A stretch of 64,000 nt of DNA. Source: Tuctoria greenei (Eukaryota; Streptophyta; Magnoliopsida; Poales; Poaceae). Position numbers and translations under genes: made by a program. The notes beneath the pieces are model-generated. The model did no database searches. It was not told the DNA's origin and worked only from the letters and a program-made list of their open reading frames with translations. Of the stretch, positions 21,070-32,510 are shown one piece after another; position 1 is the first letter of the stretch; each line of letters starts with the position of its first letter. The stretch is taken from positions 92,668,301 through 92,732,300 of the forward strand of contig JAYESD010000005.1 in assembly GCA_036927565.1 (NCBI GenBank). The letters run 5' to 3'.

Positions 21070-21721
21070 CGGCTTGCCTGGTTACCGAATACCCTTCATC
21101 TCTTCTGTTTTGTCATCAATTTAAAAATAGTTAAAAGCAATTTTTGAAAATGTTTTTATAGAAGTAAATGTAGTACACTTTGTTATTATTTTGAAAAAAT
21201 GACTTATCTAAAATTTGGTGTAAAAAGTGAAATGTTATGTGCATTTGAATAACGCACTAGGATCACATAGTTGAAACTAAGTAATTTTGCCTCTATCGTA
21301 TTCAAAATTCGACGGTTATTTAAAAATAGTTCAGAACATATTTGGAAGATGTTGTTATGGTACCTTTTACATTGTTATGATTGCATGCAATGAGTTGCAC
21401 AAACTTTTGATATGTAGAATGAATTGTTATGTTCTTTTGAAATGTGAATTACGAACATAATACAAAAGTGACAAATATATGCATTTCATTAAAAGACTCG
21501 GCAATTGCATACATTACAAAGTCCAGAAATAACTGTTTGTTCTTTGCCTCTCTATGATTACAGTACATAAGACAGATAACACATATTTAAGAACAGAAAA
21601 ATAAAAACGATAATAGAAATAGTGTGTGTATGATGCACTAAATAATATCTAACCTACATGCACCAACCTAATCCTAACACACCTTAGTTGAAATTAAAGC
21701 CGAGCATATTTCATGTAGATT
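21070..21721. other. AT-rich stretch, no gene seen
   Basis: A loose near-direct repeat (ttaaaaatagttNaNaNcaattttNgaaNatgttNttat near 21120 and 21320) is visible. No coding region. It may belong to the same element as the palindromes and the adjoining ORF. Confidence 0.4.
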
Positions 21722-22090
21722 TTATTGAGTGCAACGGGGATATTTTCCCTTCTGGAATGCTTCCGTTCCGGCTTCCCTTGTGCGACGTGCTCTTTCACGC
21801 ATGCGCTCCCTCTCAACCTCTCTTGCCTGTCGTGCCATACGTTCCTCCTCTTGACACTTGCGACGGTACTCTTCTTGCTCTCGGCGACGCTCTTCTTGAC
21901 GCTTGCAACGCTGCTCTTCCCGTTCAACTCTCTCCCTCCTGTCCCTCTCAACTCTTTCGTCCCACTCTATTGGATAGAGGAAGTTCCTTACAGCAGATCT
22001 ATGCGTGTTATAGACGTACTCGATCCGTTCAGCTGTTTGTTCGTGGTCGACGTATTGTACGAACTCGCAAAGAGGTGGTGGAGACTGCAT
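21722..22090 (-). CDS. Hypothetical Arg/Glu-rich coiled-coil ORF, 122 codons
   Basis: Begins MQSPPPLCEFVQYVDHEQTA, a Pro-Pro-Leu-Cys-x-Phe start, then a highly charged helix from about residue 45 (ERVERDRRERVEREEQ…RRREQEEYRRK). I do not recognise the family with confidence. The PPLCEF start recalls short plant transposon-associated proteins with a GRF-like zinc motif, but the remaining Cys are absent. It lies between the palindrome cluster and the broken end of SIRE element A. Probably an exon of an unidentified transposon. Confidence 0.35.
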   Translation of the reverse strand: MQSPPPLCEFVQYVDHEQTAERIEYVYNTHRSAVRNFLYPIEWDERVERDRRERVEREEQRCKRQEERRREQEEYRRKCQEEERMARQAREVERERMRERARRTREAGTEAFQKGKYPRCTQ

Positions 22091-22132
22091 GATTATAAAT
22101 GTGTCATTATAAATAGTAGAATTAAAATGTAA

Positions 22133-23723
22133 ATAAGTGGCTGTGAAGCACTTGGCGATGGTGATGCGTGTTGCTCCTCTTGTGGTTGGACTTGATCATG
22201 GACTTCTTCTTCTTCTTGATGTTGTGTGGCTTGTGAGTCTTGAGTTGGCAATGGATCATCCTTCTCTTCTTCGTCAACTTGAGGCGCCATTGATGTGTTG
22301 ATGTTGGAACTTGAAGCTCCCCCTTGATCGTGGCTCTCCTCAACTTTCGGCTTGATGTCTCCAATGGTCATGTTCTTCATGGCTTCTCGTAGAGGCTCAT
22401 CATCTATTTCATCATGACCAAAACTCTCCTCTTGGGAGCCATTAGTTTCATCAAACTCAACATCACAACTTTCCTCAACTAAACCGTAGGTTTGGTTGAA
22501 TACTCGATATGCTTTTGAGTTTGATACATAACCAAGAAATATACCAACATCACATCTTCTTTCAAACTTACCGAGCCTTTTCTTGCGGTAGATGTAGCAC
22601 TTGCACCCAAAGACTCGAAAGTAGGAGATGTTGGGCTTTCTCCCAATGAGAAGTTCGTACGGGGTCTTTTGAAGTAGTCGATGTAGGTAGACCCTACTTG
22701 CGGCATGGTACGGTGTGTTGATTGCTTCGGCCCAAAACTTCTCCGACGTGCCGTAGTCATCAAGCATTGCTCGCGCAAGAGTGATGAGAGTCATGTTCTT
22801 CCTTTCAACGACACCATTTTGTTGAGGAGTTTATGTGGCCGAAAACTCATGTTTCACGCCTTCACGGTCACACCACTCCCCAATGTTGTAGTTCTTGAAT
22901 TCGGTGCCGTTGTCACTCCGGACCTTGATGATGGGAAGTTGAAATTCCCGTTGAGCGCGGTTGGCGAAGGTCTTGAACACTTCCGGAGTTTCACTCTTGT
23001 CACCTAGAAATAAAGTCCAAGCATAGCGAGAGTAGTCATCAACTATAACAAGACAATAGAGGTTACCGCCAAGGCTTTGATATGTGGACGGTCCGAAGAG
23101 GTCCATGTGGAGTAGTTCAAGTGGCTTGGAGGTTGACACCATTGTCTTCATCGGGTGGTGTGAAGCAACTTGCTTCCCGGCTTGACAAGCGCTACAAAGC
23201 TTGTTCTTCTCAAATGTGACATCCTTCACGCCGGTCACCATCCCAAGCTTGAATGACTTCTTGAGCTTGCTCATCCCTATGTGCGCTATGCGTCGGTGCC
23301 ATAGCCATCCCAAACTTGTCTTAGTGAAAAGGCAAGTGGTCAAGCTAGCATCCTTGTTGGAGAAGTCTACTAGGTAGAGGTGTCCATGCCGAAATCCTTT
23401 GAAGACTATGTCTTGGCTTGTTTCACTACTCACAACAACATCATTTTTGCTAAATGTGCATGTTAGTCCAAGATCACATAGTTGTGCAATAGAAAGTAAA
23501 TTAAAGCTAAGTGACTTGACAAACAAAACATTGGAAATGGATAAATCATTTTAAATAGCAATTTTACCTAACCCAATTACCTTTCCCTTAGAGTTATCAC
23601 CAAAGGTGACTTGTTCATGATTGTTGGGGTTTTCTATGGTGGTGAACATACCATCATTGCCGATCATATGTGGGTGCACCCGCTATTGAGTACCCAATGC
23701 TTTCCTCCGGCTTTGTAGTTCAC
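22133..23723 (-). pseudogene. Pol fragment of SIRE element A (protease, GAG-pre-integrase, integrase)
   Basis: Read leftward: the protease segment near 23660-23700 and the long segment 22831-23526 (SLSFNLLSIAQLCDLGLTCTF, WLWHRRIAHIGMSKLKK with the H-x3-H and C-x2-C zinc residues, LHMDLFGP, IVDDYSRYAWT, VRSDNGTEF). The frame is then broken near 22830 by a stop in the copia motif that reads TPQQNGVVER in element C. The second segment (22133-22794) contains ARAMLDDYGTSEKFWAEAI and the acidic linker. It ends at the truncation. Confidence 0.85.
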
Positions 23724-23737
23724 CTACACACATGAAT

Positions 23738-25863
23738 TCAATTTTTAACTTTAGGCACCCAAGCCAACTTAGGTCCTTGTATGTGTGATACAAGTGTCTT
23801 TGGGACCCAAAGTTGCTTGGGGAGCTTCCCCTTCATGCCCTTCATGTCTTTCCCAATGAACCTAGCCTTCACCTTTCCATCTACTTTACTCAAGAGATAA
23901 TAATGATAATTGAAAGTAGATTTATAATTAATGGGCAATTTTGGAGAAGGTCGGTTAGGAAGAGGGCACTCCCTTGTGTGGTGACCGGTGACCTCACAAT
24001 GTTGGCAATAAGAACCAACTTCCTTGATGAAGCTTGTTCTAAGCTCCGGTGAGGGCACCTTTCCTTTGTTAGGCACCGGGAAGGATCCAAGTCCTCTCTT
24101 GTTGAAGGCCTTTGCTTGTTGGGAGAGTATTTCCTTGTGTTTGACTTCCCCTTTTGAAAGTCTAGCCACACTAGTGCGGAAACTCTCAATTTCTTCCAAC
24201 AAGTCCTTCTCCCTAGCATTTGCTTTCAAAGGCAAAGACTTGTTCAAGGCATTAGTGACATGAGAAGTAATGGATATCCTATCATTAAGAGTTTGCTTCT
24301 TTATATTTTTCAACTCTTGATCAAGCACGTCATGAGCAAGGTTAAGTGTTTGATGTTCTTGTACTAACTTGTTGTGCTCTTCCAAGAGTGTTTGGTGTGC
24401 TAAGTTAAGCTCATGATTATCTAACTTGATTTTAGCCTTTTCTTCCTCAATTTTCTTGACATGAGATTTGAGCGTTTCATGCTCTTTGAGTATGCTTTCA
24501 TACTTGTCAAGCAAATCGAGGTTAGCACTCTCAAGTCTAGCACGAGTTTCTTCAAGAGCTTTAACCTTACTCTTTTCCCTCTTAATGAAAGCATGATATT
24601 CATTTATCAAAGAAGTTAAATCATCGGGGGAAAGCTCATCATCGCTAGAGTCGTCACATACCTTGGTGTTACCTTTCGCCATGAGGCACATGGGCGGTGG
24701 ATGAAGAGGTGAGTCATCATTGTTGGCAATGGCGAGGCCGGCCAAACTTTCTTCTTCCACTTCACTCTCTTCATCACTTGTTTCTTCGTCGGTGACCCAT
24801 TCATTTGCCTCAACATGAACACCTTTTGTGGGCCATTTCTCTTCTTTGGGAAGAGTCTTGCCTTCTTGCCCTTGTCATGTTTCCTCTTCCCAAAGGATCT
24901 TGGTTTGGGTTTGGCCTCTTCTTCATCATCTTCACTTTCTTCAAGCTTGCGGTGCTTGCTCTTGTGGTTCTCTCTTCTTTTGTCCGGTTTTGGACAATCA
25001 TAGGAGATGTGGACTTGATCACCACAATTGTAGCAAGTCTTGTGATCATCTCTCCTTGGTAGAAACGCTTTCTTATTGGGATCAAAGGTGTATCCCTTCT
25101 TGGTAATCTTGGAGTTCAAGCGTGAGAACTTCCTCATCATCAATGCAAGCTCATCATCTTCATCTTCACTTGATGCTTGCTCCTCTTCACTTGAACTAGG
25201 CTCAACCACCTTCTTCTTCTTGAGGCTTGTTTTCTTGGTGGAGGCCTTTAGAGCAATTGTTTTTGAAGATGATTGCTCCATCATCCCAAGTACACTCATC
25301 TCATGAGCGTGAATTTCTCCAATGAGCTCTGAAACTTCAATGTGGTCAAGAGACTCCTTTTGAAGCATGGAGTTGATGATGTTGTACTTTGGCTTGGGAA
25401 GGAGCATGAGGATCTTGCGGTTGATGAGTCCCTTGCCAAGAGAAGCAATGTCAAGAGCATTAATTTCCTCAATAAGTACATTCAAGCGAGAGAACATCTC
25501 ATTGACATTTTCATGAGGTAGCATCTTAAATTCATCATATTTTGCTTTAAGCATGTGATATTCAAGTTCCTTGACTCGAGAAGAACCCTCATGAATCTCT
25601 ATTAAGCAAGCCCAAATTTCACAAGCTTTTTCTTTGCTAGCTACCCTAGCAAACACATCTTGACTAATACATTCATAGATTGCATTCCTAGCTTTAGCAT
25701 CCCATTTAATTTGATCACCAACATAGTTGTGTTCTCCAAACCCCGCGTGGGTCGCTTCCCATACTTCGGGAGCAATAGCCTCTAGATAAGCGCGCATGCG
25801 TGCTTTCCAATAGGCAAAGTTTTTGCCCTCGAAGATAGGAACCGAACCCCCAACCTTGGCCAT
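23738..25863 (-). pseudogene. Gag of SIRE element A
   Basis: Starts MAKVGGSVPIFEGKNFAYW at 25863. An LTR-polyprotein-type gag core follows (UBN2/DUF4219 style: YWKARMRAYLEAI, KAKYDEFKMLPHENVNEMFSRLNVLI). There are two CCHC zinc knuckles: CYNCGDQVHISYDC near 24998-25040 and CQHCEVTGHHTREC near 23965-24010. A long Lys/Glu/Leu coiled coil lies between them (24150-24600). One base is missing near 24811 relative to element C, giving a frameshift. Codon 19 is Trp here, whereas element C has a stop. Gag ends at TGA 23738-23740. Confidence 0.88.
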
Positions 25864-25910
25864 TTTAGCTCTCTAGCGGTGAAGCTAGAATGATCCTATG
25901 AGCAACCTTG

Positions 25911-25922
25911 ATCTGATACCAA
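25911..25922 (-). promoter_or_regulatory. PBS of SIRE element A (initiator-Met tRNA type)
   Basis: The minus strand reads TTGGTATCAGAT one base after the LTR. TGGTATCAGA is the classic copia PBS complementary to the 3' end of initiator tRNA-Met. Confidence 0.85.
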
Positions 25923-25923
25923 T

Positions 25924-27330
25924 TGTAAGGATCGAATGCCCAAGAGGGGGGGTGAATTGGGCTTCTTTTCAAAAATCTAAGCAATGAAACTTAATTCCTA
26001 AAAGCCCAATTCCCTACGCAAACAATCTATGCATTGAAGTAAATAGCAACTTCGCGGAATATAAAATGCATAAATGTAAGGGAGAGGAAGAGGATGCAAA
26101 CTCCCGAGGAGACACGAGGATTTTTCCCGTGGTTCGGTAAGATCGTCAAGATCTTCCTACATCCACGTTGTGGCACCCACCAAAGGGTATAGCCACACCC
26201 AAGTCACCGAGACGAGGGATCTCTACTATTCTTCTCCATTTGCCAACTTCGGCAAGGTGGAGCTCAAGCCTTGTACAACTTCGACCCTCCGGGCTTCCAC
26301 AAACGCCTTGGCAAGCTCCGGAAGTCTCTCACAGTTACAAACACCAAGGGGCACTCCCTTGAGGCTCTCACTATCCTAGAGATTCCACTCACCCAGAATG
26401 GAGGCACACAAGCTCTCTCTCTAGCTAGTTCTAGCCTATCTCTTGGTGTGTAGGTGGTCGAAATGATGTAGAAGTGATGGCTCTTGGTCTTGAACGCTTG
26501 TGGATGTGTTGAGAATGTCTGGTGATCAAGACTTGTCGAAATGACAGGTTTAGGGGGTATTTATAGCCAGCCTCCACGAAATAGCCGTTGGAAAAGTAGG
26601 CTGACAGAACTTTTCTGCGAACACCGGATGATCCGATGTCTCCCCTTTAGTTATCATCGGTCAAGTTCACTTTAGCTGACGTCATTGTGTCAGATATGAC
26701 CGTTGTTAGACCGATGTTGCACTTGTCTTCTCATCGGATGATCCGGTGGCTCTTCCTCCAGAATTGGCTCAAACTTGATGCTTACTGGAGTGATTGACCG
26801 ATCTGTGTATTTTTGTACATCGGATGATCCGGTGCTACACTTGGTCCAAGGATATTGCAAACTGTACTGATGGACCGATGTATCCTAGCCCTTAACATCG
26901 GATGATCCGGTGAGTGCTTTGTTCGGAGGTCTTCTTCTTCTGCTGAACCAACTCGACCGATGTGTTGTTCTCTGGAAACATCGGTTGATCCGGTGAGTTG
27001 ATTTTGTTTGCTTCGAGTTGTTTCTAAGTGATTCTTTTGTGTCTTGCTCAAGTGACCTCTTAGACTTTGTTGGAAATATATTTCTGATGATTGTCAAGTA
27101 TTAAGTGTCATTAATTGTGGTTGAATGACTTTGTCATAAGAGCTTTCACTTCTTGTCTTCATATTATTGATTTGATCTCATAAATTGATTGTTTAGGGGT
27201 CTCCAATGACATATTGATTTCATTTGATTGAGTGATTATGAGAGACCTTGCATCCACAAATTCATTAGTAAAGTCCAATGGTTGTCATTAATCACCGAAA
27301 CCATACCTCATGGGGGCCTAGATGCTTTCA
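25924..27330 (-). repeat. 5' LTR of SIRE element A
   Basis: 1407 bp, plus strand TGTAAGGATCGAATG…GATGCTTTCA, inverted TG/CA ends. It is about 90% similar by eye to the LTRs of element C and contains the same array of catcggatgatccggtg-type palindromes (26620-26990). A minus-strand TATAAATACC lies near 26560. Confidence 0.92.
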
Positions 27331-27460
27331 ACAAGGCATGCTATACTTATTATCTATGCATGATGATGTTAATGTTGTAAGCGACAATCAGTTTTCCTCA
27401 CATCAGGGTAAGCGTAAGAGAATCGATTCCGAAATGTCTTCGAAATTATGACATTGTCGC

Positions 27461-28276
27461 TTGGGCCATATTTCAAGGGGGGGAATTGAACAATTGATTT
27501 CACAATCGATTCTTCCCCGTTTGGATTTTTCAGATTCAGAAGAATGCATAGACTACATTAAGGGAAAATTTGTTAAGAAAATTAAGAAAGGTGCCATACG
27601 CAGTGCGGAAATTTTGGAATTGATCCATACGGACATTTGTGGTCCATTTCCCGTAGTATCTGTTGATGGTTTTGATTTGTTCATAACCTTCACGGATGAC
27701 TATTCTCGCTATGGCTATATTTATCCGATTAAAGAACGCTCTGAAGCGTTGGATAAATTTAAGATATTTAAGGCTGAAGTTGAAAATAAGCACAACACTA
27801 AGATTAAAGTGGTAAGATCCGATCGTGGTGGTGAGTACTACGGTCGTCATACCCCGTATGGTCAAGTTCCTGGACCGTTTGCTCGGTTCCTACAGGAAAA
27901 TGGCATAGTCGCCCAGTATTCCACACCGGGCGAGCCTCAGCAAAATGGAGTAGCAGAACGGCGCAATCGTACGCTAATGGATATGGTTAGATCCATGTTA
28001 AGTCAATCAGATTTGTCGATTAGCTTATGGATGGAGGCATTAAAAACCGCCATTCATGTGCTAAATCGGGTTCCTACTGAGTCGGTGCCTAAAACACCGT
28101 ATGAGTTGTGGACGGGACGTAAGCCCTCATTAAGTTATATGCATATATGGAGCTGTCCCGCTGAGGCAAAATTGTTTAACCCAAACATTGGTAAGTTGGA
28201 TTCTAAGATAGTAAGTTGCCATTTTATTGGCTATGCAGAAAAGAGTAAGGGATATCGTTTCTATTGTCCAGAATAA
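27461..28276 (+). pseudogene. Integrase of copia B
   Basis: Just upstream, 27440-27470 encodes SSKL-stop-HCRLGHISRG, the HHCC zinc start with TGG changed to TGA and an extra G in the G run. The long frame then has CIDYIKGKF, ELIHTDICGPFP (first Asp), FTDDYSRYGYIYPI, VVRSDRGGEYYGRHTPYGQVPGPF (second Asp), and TPGEPQQNGVAERRNRTL (Glu), followed by SLWMEALKTAIHVLNRVPT. The catalytic D,D,E is intact within this frame. The frame stops at 28274-28276 (CPE-stop). Confidence 0.9.
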
Positions 28277-30206
28277 TATACTAAGTTTGTAGAAACAAGG
28301 CATGCCATCTTTTTAGAGGATGTCATGATCAGGGGGAGTACGGTAAGACATGAAGAGAAGCGGGTTTATGTACCCACTCCTATGATTCAAGAACCATATT
28401 TGTCATTACCTACTGCTGTTGAATCTATTGGTAAAGATTCAACACCTGTTGTTAGTTCTCCATTGACAACGGAATTATTAAGAGAGGTTGAGCATTTTCA
28501 GCCCGTTGTCACTAATAATGAAAAGCAACAACAGCCTCAAAATGAAGATAATGTGCAATTAAGAAGATCTCAACGAGAAAGAAAATTGGCCATTCCGAAC
28601 AATTATGAGATCTATTTGAGTGAGGAAATTCAAATGGAGGGTGATCCCACCACATTTGAAGAAGCTATGAGATGTCCTCAATCATCTGAATGGCGTAAAG
28701 CCATGGAGGATGAAATGAGGTCTATGGAAACAAACAAAGTCTGGGATTTAGTTGAGATTCCTAATGGAGCCAAAACAGTAGGCTGTAAATGTGTCTACAA
28801 AATTTAACGTGACTCCAAAGGGAATATTGATAAGTTTAAGGCCAGACTTGTTGCAAAAGGCTTCACTCGGAATTGATTATAATGAGACATTTTCACCTAT
28901 CTCAAGTAAGGATTCGTTCAGAATCATTATGGCATTAGTTGCACATTACAATTTAGAATTACATCAGATGGATGTAAAGACAGCGTTTCTCAATGGTGAT
29001 TTATATGAGAACGTCTATATGACACAACCAAAAGGTTTTGTTGTTAAGGGTAAGGAACATATGGGATGCCACTTAAGAAAGTCCATTTATGGACTTAAAC
29101 AAGCATCAAGGCAGTGGTATCTCAAGTTCGATGAGACAATAAGAAAGTTTGAGTTTAAAGAAAATGAGGAGGAAAATTGCATTTATGCTAAGTTTAAGAG
29201 CGGGAAATTTATTTTCCTTGTGCTTTATGTAGATGATATACTACTTGCAAGTAGTGATGTCAATCTACTATCAGAAACTAAGAAGTTTTTGTCCTCTAAT
29301 TTTGATATGAAAGATCTCGATGAAGCATCCTATGTATTGGGCATAGAAATTCACCGATATAGAAATAAAGGGGTATTAGGCTTATCACAAAAGGCATACT
29401 TAGAGAATGTACTGAGAAAGTACAGTATGCATAAGAGTAAGCCTTCGCCTGCTCTGATTGTCAAGAGCGATAAGTTTGGGAACTTTCAGTGTCCCAGGAA
29501 CCAATATGAGATCGATCAAATGAAGTTGGTTCCATATGCTTCTGCTGTCGGAAGCCTTATGTATGCTCAAGTCTGTACTCACCCTGACTTAGCTTATGTG
29601 ACCGGAATGCTTGGCAGATATCAGGCCAATCCAGGGATTGATCACTGGAAGGCAGTTAAGAAAGCATTAAGATATGTGCAAGGCACAAAAGGCCTCATGT
29701 TAACGTATAGTAAGTCAGACCCACTTGAAGTAGTGGGATATTCAGATTCAGATTTCGCGGGTTGTGTGGATACTAAGAAATCCACGTCAGGTTATATATT
29801 CACCCTCGCGAATGGAGCCATTTCGTGGAAAAGCTCCAAACAAACCGTCACTGCATCGTCCACAATGCATGCCGAGTTTGTTGCATGTTATGAGGCCACC
29901 GGGCAGGCTGTTTGGCTTAAAAAAAAATTACCCGGTCTTAGAGTGGTCGACAGCATTGAAAAGCCACTTAAGTTATACTGCGATAATGAACCCGCAGTAT
30001 TTTACTCTCACAACAATAAGTCAAGTGGTGCTGCCAAACACATCGACATTAAGTTTTATGTTGTGAAAGATCAAATTCAGGATCATACCATAAGTCTTGA
30101 GCATATAAGTACCAAGCGTATGCTTGCGGACCCGCTAACAAAAGGTCTTCAACCCAACGTGTTCAGTGAACACGTAGCCGGCATGGGTTTAAGGGAGAGC
30201 CTATGA
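28277..30206 (+). pseudogene. Reverse transcriptase and RNase H of copia B
   Basis: The linker segment 28325-28807 ends TVGCKCVYKI, then TAA where the family has Lys. A small deletion near 28870 shifts the frame in the KGFTQ…GIDYNETF motif. The long frame to 30206 then carries LHQMDVKTAFLNGDL (first Asp), IYGLKQASRQWY, FLVLYVDDILLASS (YVDD active site), and the RNase H with YSDSDFAGCVDTKKSTSGYIF, SSTMHAEFVACYEA (Asp, Glu) and LYCDNEPAV. It ends GMGLRESL-stop, the usual copia terminus. Only two visible lesions break about 640 codons. Confidence 0.9.
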
Positions 30207-30386
30207 TCTCTGGATATTTAGGGGTCAAGTAAGAGTAAGGTTCATTTTCAAGTGTGAGATGTATTGTGGTCTTCGAGTCCAACAATACGTAAATAGTTGT
30301 TGTGATGCGTCGTGCCCTATATGTCAAGCATGAGAAAATGGACATTAAATTTAGTATTAAGTAAGTTGGTAAGTTTCAGATTCGAG

Positions 30387-30400
30387 TTCAAGGGGGAGAA
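30387..30400 (+). promoter_or_regulatory. Polypurine tract of copia B
   Basis: caagggggagaa immediately before the LTR start, the plus-strand primer site of reverse transcription. Confidence 0.75.
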
Positions 30401-30951
30401 TGTTGGAAGTAACTGGACTAGTCCAATTTTGTCCAGTAAGGGTAATCGGACTAGTCCGGACCCTATACGGACTAGTCCGATTTTTCAGTAACTGTCAGTC
30501 TGAACTTGAAATTAACATGTGTTCTAATTGAAAGGACACGACCCACCGAATTTTGAGTCTCTGATGGGGATACTCAATGATTCCTAAGGGTGGGAGGCCC
30601 CCTCTTGTGCCTCTTGGTCAACTATAAGAAGAGGGTCAAGTGTATGATCAAGGAATGCTAATGCATACACACATATACACTTGAACACTCTTAATTCTCA
30701 GAATCCGATCAACATACCAAGAGGAGAACAAGGGAAAATGCTTCTCGCCATCGTTCTTCTTGCGGCCTCGCCTTGTTGGCTAGATGGCCGCATCGTCAAG
30801 CAACAACAAAGATGGAGGAGAAGGTATTATTAGTGTTCTTGTGCTATTTGAGAGATAGCACTTGGTGTTTATCTTGTAATCAGATTTCTATATGTAATTC
30901 GAGATGATTTAGTGGCTATTTGATCTTTGGGCTCTCTCTTGATTTCTAACA
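30401..30951 (+). repeat. 3' LTR of copia B
   Basis: 551 bp, TGTTGGAAG…TTTCTAACA with inverted TGTTGGA/TCTAACA ends. Three GGACTAGTCC palindromes lie at its start (30414-30425, 30447-30458, 30468-30479). The R/U5 half has an ATG at 30784 (ATGGCCGCATCG) that reads 13 codons plus one base to a GTATTA donor-like site at 30824. This is the same arrangement and phase as in the LTR of copia D. An upstream ATG in another frame exists at 30738. Confidence 0.88.
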
Positions 30952-32037
30952 GCCAGCCCTATCAAGCTTCTCCCCTAGATCCTGATAGTGTCACCTGATG
31001 CCAGCCGTAATCTTCATGAATACCTTTCGAGACGTTGTACCTGGTCCGATCAACAATACTGGACAAACACCAAATGGACCAGCACTTGATCGACCTAGGT
31101 CAAGGGAGGAGAGAACACCCGAAGGAGCCTTATCCCACAGCCAAGACTCGAGATGTGGTTAGGTCAGGTCGGGAGTGGACCCCGACTTGATCTCGGCTGC
31201 TATAGCCCCCATTCCTCACGGTATGGGCCTCTTTCCTGGTGCAGTTTCTTGGCCCATAGCCCTACTTGATGGTGGACCCTAGGATCATCACACTTCCTAT
31301 TTGATGGTTAAGGGGAACAACACATTTCCATGTCAGTAGCCTCTGAGTCCACCAAGAGATACTCATAGTTTTCGAGTTCCTCTAACATAATTTTTCACGT
31401 CATGAAGAGTGTCTAGTTGTCCTCCTTTGTCGATTATAGGTCTTTATAGCCTCAAGAAATACTCAAATTGATCCTAGTCAATTTTCTAGACTAATCTTTT
31501 TTGAGTAGACCATTGTTGACTTCAAAAAGTCATCAAGTGAATATTGGATCATCAGGTTAATATTATATTTCTTGAGGTCACGATCATTTTCTGTGGACCA
31601 CTATCTTCGATATTGAAGTCTTGACAAGAAAATCTATGCCTTGATTGTCTTGCATACAAAAAATAGTCTATTAGAGATTTTCTGATGTTTTCAATTTTCA
31701 TGAGGCTGTAATATTCTCGTTTTCTTAAGAATAAAGCATTTGAAGGGGTCCCTAGAGTGGATATCAAACCATGCATTTGAGAGTTGTTTGGATACCTTGT
31801 TATTAAAAAAAGAGTAACTAGTAGGAAGACATCAAACTTTAATCCTGAGATACTAGCGCGTATGATTATTTAAAGCTTATATATAGATATATATATATAT
31901 TATTTAAAGCTTATATATATTATATATTGTATTAGAGTGTACAAGATATTAAACCATCTACTTGAGATATCAAAGCATTAGTGAGGGTATATGGGAGATC
32001 GAGGGTATTAATTTTAGGATGTACATGGGCTGGAGCC
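30952..32037. other. Intergenic, no gene recognised
   Basis: 30952-31330 has moderate GC and may be old retroelement sequence (no termini found). 31330-32037 is AT-rich with a tatatata stretch near 31880-31930. It may include the distal promoter of the peptide gene. Confidence 0.4.
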
Positions 32038-32045
32038 TATATAAA
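32038..32045 (+). promoter_or_regulatory. TATA box of the cysteine-rich peptide gene
   Basis: TATATAAA within gagcctatataaacatg, 63 bp before the ATG at 32108 with no intervening ATG in strong context. Spacing suits a transcription start around 32070. Confidence 0.6.
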
Positions 32046-32107
32046 CATGTTACATAAATGCAATACAAACACAAGTTATCCTTTACACACCTTTCCAGTA
32101 CTAGCTC

Positions 32108-32510
32108 ATGGCAAATTCTAAAGGAAATACGACAAAGATACTACCTAGGATTGATTTTCTGCTTTTGGTTCTTATGCCTTCTATGATCTCCCTTGTTCAA
32201 GCTGGTGGAAGTAAAGTTCCTATACTCTTATTTTCATTATTTATTATACATGTTTAGAATAACAAACTATTTAGACAATCTTGTTCATAGTATATACTGT
32301 CTTGAATATGTAGGTGCTAGTCGTGAGCGGCCCTTGCCACAACCGTCACCACCATCGCCACCTCCACGGGTGGAGTTGTGCTTTCCATTTAGACAGTGTT
32401 CTGTTGAAAACTGCCAGAGAGAGTGTCGCAGTGAATATCCACTCCTGCCAAATGCCCGGTGCCTCAATAATATTCGTCCAACGAAGTGTTGCTGCCGAAA
32501 CTTCCCTTAA
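32108..32510 (+). CDS. Secreted cysteine-rich (defensin-like) peptide, two exons
   Basis: Exon 1 32108-32210, intron 32211-32313 (GTAAAG…ATGTAG, 103 bp), exon 2 32314-32510; 99 codons. Residues 1-32 form a signal peptide: a basic start, the hydrophobic core FLLLVLMPSMISLV, and a likely cut after VQA. A Pro/Ser spacer (PLPQPSPPSPPPRVE) leads to a domain with eight Cys: C-x5-C-x4-C-x3-C-x11-C-x8-CCC. The C-x3-C plus later C-x-C spacing is that of the cysteine-stabilised alpha-beta (defensin-like) fold. The splice model is supported because it restores one frame from signal peptide to Cys domain. Such plant peptides act outside the cell in defence or reproductive signalling; which applies here is unknown. 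No frame damage was seen, unlike everything around it. Without the splice, exon 1 alone would end at TAG 32256. Confidence 0.72.

Larger units (their letters stand above)
22133..27330 (-). mobile_element. Truncated SIRE-type copia element A
   Basis: A minus-strand relative of the complete element C. It keeps the 5' LTR (25924-27330), PBS, gag, protease and integrase, then stops at about 22133 (agtgcttcacagccacttat), inside the stretch between integrase and RT. RT, RNase H, ORF3 and the 3' LTR are absent. The right LTR end (ctttca, 27330) abuts copia B sequence at 27331, so A inserted into B. B's 5' half is missing from A's other side, so a deletion removed A's 3' half together with B's 5' half. 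Confidence 0.88.
27331..30951 (+). mobile_element. 5'-truncated copia element B
   Basis: A plus-strand Ty1/copia remnant: end of protease/GAG-pre-integrase, integrase, RT, RNase H, polypurine tract and 3' LTR. Homology to copia D begins at the first base after SIRE A (27331 aligns with about 63304 in D) and is high through integrase, so B and D are one family. The 5' LTR, gag and most of protease are missing. Confidence 0.88.
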
